A stretch of DNA of 64,000 nt from Zizania palustris (Eukaryota > Streptophyta > Magnoliopsida > Poales > Poaceae). The stretch covers positions 20,365,116 to 20,429,115 of the forward strand of contig JAAALK010000082.1 in the NCBI GenBank assembly GCA_019279435.1. The letters are read 5' to 3'. The notes beneath the pieces were generated by a model. It saw only the letters and a program-made list of their open reading frames with translations, was not told the DNA's origin and did not search any database. The translations under genes and the position numbers were made by a program. Of the stretch, positions 56,374-64,000 are shown piece by piece (the stretch's first letter is position 1; each line of letters opens with the position of its first letter).

Positions 56374-57247
56374 AATTGTTATCTTGTTCCTTAAAATATG
56401 TCATTTACATTTGATTATTGAGTTGATGACTTGTTATGTGAAACTATTTGTTTTATAACAATATTGTTCAAAAGGTGTCCCTGATCTTGTCATCATGTGA
56501 GACAGTGATGACACAAAGATTAGCACATCTAACTGATTGATGATCATGTTTCACAAATCATAGATATAGAGATGTCAAATCAGTGATGTGGACACATGTT
56601 GGTGAACATGGTGTTGGATAGACCCTCTTGAGATACTGCTGGGATTATTATTGTAATGTGCCATCAATTGTCATCTCAAATGGCGTTCTTGCGGAGTCCT
56701 TGGACCTGAGATCGTTGTTGATTCTAGAATGAGTAGTGACACACTTAAATGCTTCCTAACGCTATTCCCTAATAGGGTAGTAATAAGGGTTATTTTCAGG
56801 TGTGTTGTGAAACATGTCTTGGAATGTGAGCGATCAAGATGGAATCTACACCTCCTAATAACGGGAGAGTTATCTCTGGGCCCTCGAGGTATTGGATTGT
56901 AAAAGTGCATGGCCATGCCACTATGACTAAGGAGTTAGTCATTATTTGAATCCGATACTTGATCGAGTGAAATGCCGAGCTAACCAACAAGGGTGGCACA
57001 TATCTCGCCTTGAGCTTGACTGACGACGAGTGGTAAAGGGACTGGTGCTTGCGTATATCAAGGTTCAGTGAAAATTGATTTTGTATACTTTCGAGGGTCA
57101 ACATGTGCTGCTAGGTAACGCTATTGATCAGTGAGTCGGAAACGGTTTTCGGTGAACAACCGTTAGTGTATGAACTTATTGGGTCACACATTTAAGGGGA
57201 TGGATTAAGAAACATGCAAAGAATCGGTTCTTGTGCAAGTGGGACAT
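56374..57247 (+). other. Copia 3' untranslated region, right part
   Basis: It continues the copia element whose RNase H ends at 26712, after the Tat insertion. It contains no frame of note. It ends in the purine-rich caagtgggacat just before the LTR start, a typical copia 3' junction. Features such as gatcttgtcatcatgtgag and tgggccctcgag recall 3' regions of common grass copia families. Confidence 0.65.
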
Positions 57248-57276
57248 TGTTGGATATGCCCAAGAAAATTTCATGC

Positions 57277-57531
57277 ATCGGAAGTTCCAATAGGTAGTAT
57301 CGGAAGTTCTGATTATTTTTTGGTCTCGAGTTAGAGAGCAAAAGTTGCTTCAGAAGTTCCGATATGGTATCAGAAGTTTTGACGAGAAAAAATATTAATT
57401 TGGAATCGGGGGAAATTGTACTGATCGGAAGTTCTGAGGTGGGCGAAAATAGATTGTATCTATTACGGCATCGTACTGTATCATGAAACAAAATACCCTG
57501 TTAGAAGTTCCGATCCAGGATCGGAAGTTCT
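57277..57531. repeat. Array of near-palindromic TCGGAAGTTCCGA motifs in copia U3
   Basis: Seven copies lie at about 57277, 57299, 57350, 57369, 57424, 57503 and 57519, each a variant of (A)TCGGAAGTTC(C/T)(G)A. Several are paired about 17-22 bp apart. They end about 95 bp before the TATA box, so they are good candidates for protein-binding sites of the LTR promoter. Confidence 0.75.
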
Positions 57532-57624
57532 GTTGTGGGCAAACAGATTTGATCTGTTACAACACATATCGGTTGTAACCGATTTGTGGGTTTCGAGATG
57601 TGGACGACCAGGGGCTCTCGGCCC

Positions 57625-57632
57625 ATATAAAG
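57625..57632 (+). promoter_or_regulatory. TATA box of copia 3' LTR
   Basis: ATATAAAG lies within gcccatataaagagagg, downstream of the motif array. Confidence 0.6.
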
Positions 57633-58062
57633 AGAGGAGGAGGTCTTGGATGACAAGTTTTAGCATAGATTAGACCTAGCCACCATAGACTCCTCTCCTC
57701 CCTTTCTCGGTCTCAATTGTTGAGATTGAGGACTCCCATCTCTCACATACTGTGCTAGCACGCTGTCATGGGAGGAACTCCATCCCTGTACGTGTGGATA
57801 CCATGGAGGCGTTGCTCCAACAGCAATGCTCGTGGACTTCTTCATGTGAACAACTACGTCCTCTTCACCGATTGGATTGGCGAGGAACGGCCAGGATGAA
57901 GCGAGGATAGGATTGACGCGCTTCTTCGACATCTTCTTCCGTTGCACCTAGCGCGTCTCGTGCTAAAAGATAATGATCTATGATCTCGCACACGCATGGG
58001 TCTTGGGCTTAGGGTGGAAATTTTGAATTTGTCGGCTAGCATAGCTCCCTTATTTCCTAATA

Positions 58063-58800
58063 GTTAAAACAGTGAAGTCAAGAAGATTAGGGCTCATCAA
58101 CTCGTGGCCAAAGAGAAATGTGTTCAGTGCATCTGACCAAAGGTAACAAGAAGAGGCTAGCATCAGCTCATTCTTGTAAGGGGGAGAAGAGAGAGGCCGA
58201 TGGAGTGTGCTATGTTGGTTTGTTCCCAAGAGCTACGCTCTGAGGCGGCGACTCAGAGATAGCAGTCGTGCCAACTGGGGAGTGAAGAGGGGAAAGCCCT
58301 AAAGCTTTGGGTCCAATCTAATATGAGCATTTTTGAGTTTTTGAAAGGAATTTGTTGTATTTCAGCATTAATGAAGTCAGTTGGGTCAAGACTACCCATT
58401 GGACCCAGGAAATGCAAAGGAGATTGATTGGTGATAGGGATTAGAATTTGGTTCTTCAGGTTCTACGGAGAAGGAATGGAAGAAGAAAATAGTAAGAAGC
58501 AGGAAAAACAAAGAGTTAAGAACACCGAAGGACAGCAAAAGAAAGAGGGGGAAATGTTGAAAACTTACCTCGAGTACGGAGGTGTTGGTTGCCATTGTGA
58601 TGCTAGAGTTTAGGCCGGTGAAGAGGGCGAAGACGACGAAATGCGGTCGCCGGTGGCAGTACAGAAGGCACCTGTGATGAGCTCAAGGACTAAGAGAGAT
58701 GAAGGGTGTTGTGCGATGCAGAGGGCGTAGAAGAAGAAAGAAGAGTTCGGCGGATACTTATAGAGTGAGGGCGACGCCTTTGTAGTCGAGTAAAGCTAAT
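58063..58800 (-). other. Possible 5' end of a host gene (promoter, leader, first exon)
   Basis: On the minus strand a TATA-like ctctataagtatcc (about 58752-58765) is followed by a pyrimidine-rich leader and an ATG at 58595. The short frame MATNTSVLE then meets gtaagt, a consensus splice donor, at about 58568. Downstream sequence to 58063 is AT- and T-rich like an intron. The copia LTR then follows. This suggests a gene whose first intron was hit by the copia insertion, but no later exon is seen. It could also be chance; I do not recognise a product. Confidence 0.35.
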
Positions 58801-59257
58801 CCCAATGGATTTGGTGGGACCAGTCCCAACGTCCGGCAAAAGTGATAGTCATGATTACAGTTTTCGAAACACTGGATTGTTCGTAGGTCTGGGATTGTAG
58901 GGGGGAAAATCTTCGGTAATTTTATTCAAATAGTACCATTGCCAGACTATGTGGAATGAATCTTGGTCAGACACCACCACAAAAAGTAGTTGCGTTGGAC
59001 AAAGCGACATCTATCATAGTCCTCCATGGCTAGAAAAAGAAGCAACGAAGAAGATGAAAATGATGATGAAGAATTCTGTAATGCGAGAATGGTGCTTTGA
59101 AGATATATGGAAGGCTCAAAGGATACCATAAGGCGAAAGGTTTGGTTACTCATGAAGAGTTCCATGGGACTTCTGAGGTGACATGGTACAGAAAGCTTGA
59201 ATGAGCGATAATTTCAAAGCATCAGCTATCCATATGCTACGAAACTGGGGGGCATGT
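58801..59257 (+). other. Unassigned stretch ending in a gypsy polypurine tract
   Basis: No gene is recognised. The last bases (aaactggggggcatg, 59244-59257) form a polypurine tract of the Tat type directly before the LTR at 59258, so at least its right part is probably the 3' end of a gypsy element. A frame near 58949-59131 has no family features. Confidence 0.45.
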
Positions 59258-60271
59258 GTTGATGCCAGAAATTGGTCAAGGCCCAGGGCCCAGTAAGGAC
59301 ATGGTATAGTCAGCAAAAGTCAAAGAAGTTTGGTCAATGTTGGTCAAAGATGTCTGTTTGTTGAATGTGACCGGATACGAAGGAGCAGATAGAGATGAAG
59401 GTGGAGATAAAAATAGAATCAATTACAATCATAGTAGATAGCAAGTCTCCAGACTATAAATATGTATCTAACAAGGTAGATTAAAAAACAACTACTACAA
59501 CCACAAAACTACTATCGGCGCATCACCACCCTTGTTAATTCAAGGTTAACTCCGGTGGGACATGGCACTTGGAGCTGGGATGCATTATCTCGATCTCCAG
59601 CGAAGTGGTGTGTCCCACCAACCCGGTGATTATATCGAGTATGCTAGCATAATCCGAGGCTGCATCGATTCGATCTCTTGTGACGCTAGCTTAGTCAGTG
59701 TTATCCCTGGTGTATCTTGGTGTATCGGCTAGGTTTAAGGCTGCATCGTTACGATCTCTTAAATCAAAGTAGATTAGGTATATTTGTTCAAGACTTCATC
59801 GGTTGAGTTCGATATCTTGGTCTATTGTATCTGATTTATGTTTTACATCATTCATCTAAGTAAAGCATGTCCGATGCGTTGAAGGATTATTAAGTTATCC
59901 ATGATCTAGCAACTGTCTTGGTTAGGTTTGATCTTATTGTCATGATGATTTAATAGTATGGAAACATTATCTGGTGTGCTAAGCTTAGATTTTGTCCGAG
60001 TACAAGCCGATAGATTACCTTTTAATTCTGCGTTACATCTCTTTGACATCAAGGATTACTGATCGACTCGAGCGTGTAGCACACTGCTTTCCCCACCATC
60101 GGTCCAATGGTACGGGCGTTGTGCATCAGCCGATCGCTTAGTCGTGCTCGGTGGTCCTTTGTCGATACTCGTGTATTGATGTGTATCATGTCCATCGTCT
60201 CAATTGCCGACCGGTGTTACTACTAATCGTTTTGCTATACCTTACCAGTTGCAGGGTCAAACTGATTGACA
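59258..60271 (+). mobile_element. Gypsy LTR (remnant) with polypurine tract
   Basis: It begins TGTTGATGCCAG after the polypurine tract and ends near gattgacaca. A TATA box CTATAAATA is at 59455-59463. Clusters of cgattcgatctcttgtgac-like sequence lie downstream of it. No coding region of this element remains in the window on its right. The end point is approximate. Confidence 0.6.
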
Positions 60272-60775
60272 CACTCAAAACCCCAAGAATTTATGACCTA
60301 CACTGGGTTTAAGAAAATCTTCCAGGCCACGTGTGTGACCAAAAACGACACAAACAGTGTCCCAAACTCTCCATCCAAAGATCCTCTGAACACCCTTGGG
60401 ATCAACCTTGACTTCACCCAGCCTCCTTGATCCTTTGGAATCAAGCTTCCTACTTGGTCCTCACCACTTTTTGTTGACATTCAAGTTGCATCTCCTTCCT
60501 CCACATCACGAGACAAGCAAACATGTTTTCCACACAATGAACCCTTCGGCGAACCCTTCAGTACACAAGACCAAACACTGAACCCTTCGGTGCACAAGTG
60601 CAAACACCGACCCCTTCGATGAACCCTTCGATGCACAGTATCTTCAAACTACTTACCAAACCAAAAGCCAACTTCACTCAGCAAACACAATTCCCAAATT
60701 TGTGTTGTCAAAAGCATACTTGTCAATCACTCATCACTTGAACAAAACAAAGGTACATCTCAACTTGGTTTATCA
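60272..60775 (-). mobile_element. Truncated copia LTR (U3 end)
   Basis: On the minus strand it starts TGATAAACCAAGTTGAG at 60775 and has tgatgagtgattgacaa about 50 bp in, the arrangement seen at 21910, 23250 and 28999. It contains about five aacccttcg(g/a)tg motifs (60538-60635). It has no LTR end or coding part and is cut at the gypsy LTR near 60272. Confidence 0.65.
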
Positions 60776-61791
60776 CATTTTGATGTGTAACGAATGGCAA
60801 CCAATGGACAATTGGTTCTATAGTAATTGACTCTCTCTAGGAATATGACATTACCAAACAACCACTTCCAAGGTTTCATAGATTATTCACTCAAATGAAT
60901 TTCAACCAAGTTTGGCTCAAGTTCTCATGTTCATAGGTGACTTAAAGGTAGTATGAAACGAGTTGTTTTCAACCATTGAACCATTAATACAACAAGTGAG
61001 TATAGATTGATTTGGCAATACCGGTTAGCTAAACTATAATAGGCTAAATGGTAGAAGACAACCCATCTGTGTAAATAAATAAGTGTTCTCTCATTTTGTA
61101 TTGCTTTATACCAAAGTTCAATTTACAAGCACCAGGTGATAAACATAAATAATCGCATTGTTTTTGTTTTTTTCTTAAAAACTTAAACCAAAGTAAAAAA
61201 ATGAGATTTAAATATAACATTTGTAATAGACAATGAAATAGAAAGTGACAGAAGAAGCAAGCAAGAAACATACCATCCCAAACAAAAACACCATAGTTAG
61301 TGCTATTAAAATGGATAGTCTAGTCCTAGATAGTGACACCTCTATCAAATCCCTAGGAATTTTCTTGCAAGGACAAAAAATCATCAGAAATCAACCATTC
61401 CCATAGAAAATAAGAAAACAAAACACCATACATTACACTAATCAGAATGTCCGCACAAAAAGTGTCATGCCTCAAACACCACATAACACTGATTTCTCAC
61501 TGTCATACCAACCAACAAAAATCATCTACTCCAATTCTGAACCATTGCTGCTGGAGTAACCACGACAAACTATGATCGTGCCCAAAGACGAACAAACCCT
61601 AATCCAGACAAACACCTGCCATTCACCCAAACCTAGGCCACGAGCCACATCGAGGCCAGCCACGCGTGCGCTGAGGATCGTAGATGACAAAAATAATGTG
61701 CACGTAGTACTGAGCACTAACTCCCCCAATGAGAAGGAACCCACGAGGGACGATGATAGGGGAAATGGACGGTGGGATCAGAAGGGAGACC
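60776..61791. other. Intergenic, no gene seen
   Basis: This is AT-rich sequence with short incidental frames only (for example 61044-61271 and 61572-61802). I see no transposon ends, RNA gene or conserved protein motif. Confidence 0.6.
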
Positions 61792-61950
61792 TTATAACTT
61801 GATGAACTTGAGCTTGCTAGAGGTGATCATGGTTGTCAACCAGGGACCGATCTTCTTCTTATTGTCCTTTGCCTTGACGACATTGCCACCGTCAATGTCC
61901 TCGAGGCCGGCGATGATGTGGAGTTGGGCAGCCTTCCCAATTGTTGCCAT
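61792..61950 (-). CDS. Small ORF of unknown function, 52 aa
   Basis: The minus-strand frame starts MATIGKAAQLHIIAGLED at 61950 and ends KLKFIKL, then TAA at 61792. Composition is protein-like (balanced, Lys-rich C-terminus). The upstream DNA (62000-62470) is GC-rich with CT-rich tracts, GGCCCA and CACGTG elements, like a grass promoter and leader. I do not recognise the protein. It may be a first exon, a gene fragment or chance; another ATG frame (62153-61950) overlaps the leader. Confidence 0.25.
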   Translation of the reverse strand: MATIGKAAQLHIIAGLEDIDGGNVVKAKDNKKKIGPWLTTMITSSKLKFIKL

Positions 61951-63060
61951 TATAGCCTACTGCCACTCCCCGTGCTAGGGTTTGCGGGTGGTGTGGGGGG
62001 ATCTGCAGCCATGGTATGTGACGGAAGGCTAGGCATTGGTTTTATCGATAGGGAGGCACGACTCAACATCGGTTGTGGTGATGTGGGTGTGTGCGGCGGT
62101 TGTGCACGGAAGGAGGTGGCGGTTGCACATGAAGGGGAGATAACGATGCACACGGAGAGGGAGAGAGGGAGGGGAGCGCTAGTTGATCATGGAGGGAGGC
62201 GACACTACGCGTGTGTGGAAGGGGGAAAGCGTGTGTGTGGGAGGGGGAGATCAGTCGGCGATCATGCATGATGGGCCAGTGATTGTGCGATGTGCCAGCG
62301 ATGGGCGCTGGCGCATTGCGTGGATTGCGCACGCGTGGAATGGGTCGGATAATGAGCTGACGCATGTGACCTTGAGTGATCGGGAAGCGGTTGCGCGTGT
62401 GAAATGGGCAAACACTACGCGCTACACGTGGGGAGGGGACTGTGCGTTGTGCGTGTGGGGAAGCTGATAGAAGTGTCACATTATATTAGTAGAGAATATT
62501 ACTAGCTTTAAACTGTACAAATGAATTTAGTTGGACTAACTTTGAATTTGAGGGGCATCAATTTCATTATGTTTTACAACCAGAAATGAAGATTTAATAC
62601 TATAATTAATAACTAATGTAATAAATTTGTGTGGACTAGCGAATGAATTGGGTACCACAAAATGTGAAATTATAAAATCAGAGATATGCGACTATAAGAT
62701 TTTTACCGTTAAAAATGTTGCTGAAAACACCAATTTCATTCCATACTTTTTTGTTTTAACTTTTAACTTTTTAACCAAGAAACTGTTTTTAAAAGGCCAA
62801 CTAAATGAGAGCAATATCTGAGTACACATTTACTAGTGAGATTTCCAGGCCATTTATGTTCAGTTCAGAGCACTAGTACAAGCCAAATCCACTGACCATT
62901 GGAATTTTGTAAGCAGAAGAATCAACTGGCTACCCGCCTACCCGCATATATGTTGGCACAAACGCATGTTTATGTAGAGATAATGCTCTGTTCAAACTTG
63001 AAAAACGGTGGATTATGTTCAAACTGATTCAACAATTAGCTTTTTCATTATTAAGCACCA
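61951..63060. other. GC-rich then AT-rich intergenic DNA
   Basis: 62000-62470 is GC-rich with repeated gcacgcgtgg-like words and reads like a promoter on the minus strand. 62470-63060 is AT-rich with no supported feature. Frames at 61918, 62063 and 62183 overlap each other and look like composition artefacts. Confidence 0.5.
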
Positions 63061-63246
63061 TTTGGCAGATATAGCTAGTTACAGTTCTCTCAAATTACAC
63101 ACACCCTCATGGGAAAAAGAATTGATACAGTCATACAGATCAGCCAAAGAATACAGAGGTAGCTAGCACAACCAACCATACGAGTCACGGGAAGGTAAGC
63201 TACCGATCACGTCCAATCCAAACGAAACTTTTGTTGATTGATTGCA
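63061..63246 (-). other. Probable 3' untranslated region of the peroxidase gene
   Basis: This is non-coding sequence downstream of the stop on the minus strand, moderately AT-rich. The polyadenylation site is not determined. No other feature is evident. Confidence 0.45.
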
Positions 63247-63825
63247 TCAGGCGACCCTGCAGTTGGACCTGATGCGGCCGCTGGTGCCGGTGAGCACGCC
63301 GACGGCGCCCATCTTGACCATGGCGGCGGCGAAGTCGTTCTGAAAGGTGGAGGGGTCAGTAGCATAGGAGACAACCTGCAAGGCGGTGTTTCTGTCGTTG
63401 AGCAGAGCCTGGTCGGAGGAGAGCAGGCCGCGGTTCGCCATGACGCCCTTGAAGAAGCCCTCGTCGAAGGCGTTGGGGGTGACGGCGTCCAAGGGCACCA
63501 ATGGCCCGCCGCCGGCAGGCGCGCCGCTCTGCGGGCACTGCCGCGCCAGCTGCGCCACGTACGTCGGGTCCATGGTCGGGTCCTTCCCAGCCGTCGTGCT
63601 CGACCCATACAGCCGGCTGCTGAACGAGCTGCAGTGCGATGCGCCGATGGTGTGCGCGCCCGACAGCGCCACCATCTCCTTCTGCGTCAGCCCCTTCGCC
63701 GCGAACATCTGCGTCATCTGGTTAACAGTCGCCGTAGGCGGCGGCAGGTTGCCGCCCGTCTCCGACGCCGACGACACGCCTCCGTCCCTCCGCCCCGCCG
63801 GCACCTGGTACGCGTTCCCGCCTGT
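63247..63825 (-). CDS. Class III peroxidase, last exon (partial gene)
   Basis: Secreted plant haem peroxidases oxidise phenolics with H2O2 in the cell wall and vacuole. The exon encodes about 192 residues: GGNAYQVPAGRRDGGVS, the proximal haem-ligand motif MVALSGAHTIGASHC (haem His in GAHT), a Ca-site Asp region (DPTMDPTY), RQCP, VPLDAVTPNAFDEGFF, NRGLLSSDQALL, and the C-terminal GRIRSNCRVA with stop at 63247-63249. Cys residues of the conserved disulfides are present. The distal His exon and signal peptide lie beyond the right edge. The exon start is placed at 63825 because gcgcag on the minus strand gives an acceptor in frame with TGGNAY; residues before it in the long frame are intron. The exon is GC-rich, as in grasses. 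No lesion is seen. Confidence 0.9.
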   Translation of the reverse strand, partial: TGGNAYQVPAGRRDGGVSSASETGGNLPPPTATVNQMTQMFAAKGLTQKEMVALSGAHTIGASHCSSFSSRLYGSSTTAGKDPTMDPTYVAQLARQCPQSGAPAGGGPLVPLDAVTPNAFDEGFFKGVMANRGLLSSDQALLNDRNTALQVVSYATDPSTFQNDFAAAMVKMGAVGVLTGTSGRIRSNCRVA

Positions 63826-64000
63826 CTGCGCGCACAACACACTATTCTTAACAAATTTTCCTCGTAAAAATCGTCTTTTTTATCTTTTTCTCGAATGCAG
63901 CTGCGGCATCATGTGGTACAGAAAAGTTAGCGACATGAGTAAATCAGAATCACACGCATCAAGATTGCTTTTTTCGCAGCACATATGATCATGTCTGGTT
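63826..64000 (-). other. Intron of the peroxidase gene
   Basis: AT-rich sequence upstream of the acceptor at 63826 (minus strand) has stops in all frames and no peroxidase motif. It continues past the window edge, where the earlier exons should be. Confidence 0.7.

Larger units (their letters stand above)
57248..58062 (+). mobile_element. Copia 3' LTR, ~815 bp
   Basis: It starts TGTTGGATATGCCC, a common grass copia LTR start, after a polypurine run. The end is near cctaata at 58062 (TG...CA end mutated). The U3 part holds seven copies of a GGAAGTTC-type near-palindrome (57277-57531). The TATA box ATATAAAG is at 57625-57632. The flank gttaa (58063-58067) is the presumed target copy; the 5' LTR is not in the window. 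Confidence 0.75.

Noticed and set aside
57277..57531. Heat-shock element array
   Set aside because: Heat-shock elements need GAANNTTC; here only one base separates GAA and TTC.
63826..63840. Start of the peroxidase at an ATG near 63840
   Set aside because: The frame there precedes a good splice acceptor and lacks signal peptide and distal His. It is intron read-through.

Overview
This is plant nuclear DNA, almost certainly from a grass (Poaceae). It is dominated by LTR retrotransposons typical of grasses: Ty3/gypsy Tat and Tekay/Del lineages, and Ty1/copia Sirevirus and other copia. There is also a CACTA (En/Spm) transposon remnant. The only convincing host gene is the GC-rich last exon of a class III peroxidase at the right edge (minus strand, 63247-63825). 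There is no bacterial-style gene organisation, no CRISPR array and no RNA gene that I can support. Two runs of exactly 1000 N (32204-33203 and 52820-53819) are placeholder gaps that split the window into three contigs: C1 (1-32203), C2 (33204-52819) and C3 (53820-64000).

C1, left part (1-16352): a decayed Tat element on the plus strand, in tandem duplication. Positions 1-2259 (RNase H end, integrase, start of LTR) are nearly identical to 13231-15489, including shared stop codons. Between them lie a gag fragment, a truncated minus-strand Tekay LTR, a 2,624-bp tandem duplication (3737-6360 / 6361-8984), protease, reverse transcriptase, and a copia-type LTR that replaces about 450 bp of pol. The right-hand Tat LTR (15040-16352) ends inside the RT of an older minus-strand Tat-like gypsy element (16353-19665). 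That element sits inside a CACTA transposase pseudogene (19666-21909). Copia LTR remnants and a copia RNase H fragment follow (21910-26768).

Nested block (26769-56373): target-site duplications show a second Tat element inserted in the 3' region of that copia element (TSD aattg on both sides). A Tekay element lies in its integrase (TSD gctag), and a Sirevirus lies in the Tekay 3' LTR (TSD atgtt/aacat). These TSDs, the LTR lengths and all reading orientations agree only if C2 is flipped relative to C1 and C3. As given, the scaffold puts the Sirevirus 5' half at 28999-32203 and its 3' half, in opposite orientation, at 47518-52819. I therefore regard C2 as inverted in this assembly. This is the strongest finding. 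The Tekay element carries an intact extra 259-aa ORF upstream of gag but is internally deleted between protease and RT.

Right flank (56374-64000): the rest of the copia 3' region and its LTR (57248-58062, with repeated near-palindromic motifs before the TATA box); a possible 5' end of a host gene (promoter, leader, tiny first exon and splice donor on the minus strand, 58063-58800); a gypsy LTR with its polypurine tract (59258-60271); a truncated minus-strand copia LTR; low-complexity intergenic DNA with one unassigned small ORF (61792-61950); and the peroxidase exon.

Nothing here looks like a working multi-gene host pathway. The biology is the history of nested transposition, duplication and decay next to a peroxidase gene. 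Calls come from reading motifs and comparing copies within the window; no database search was possible.
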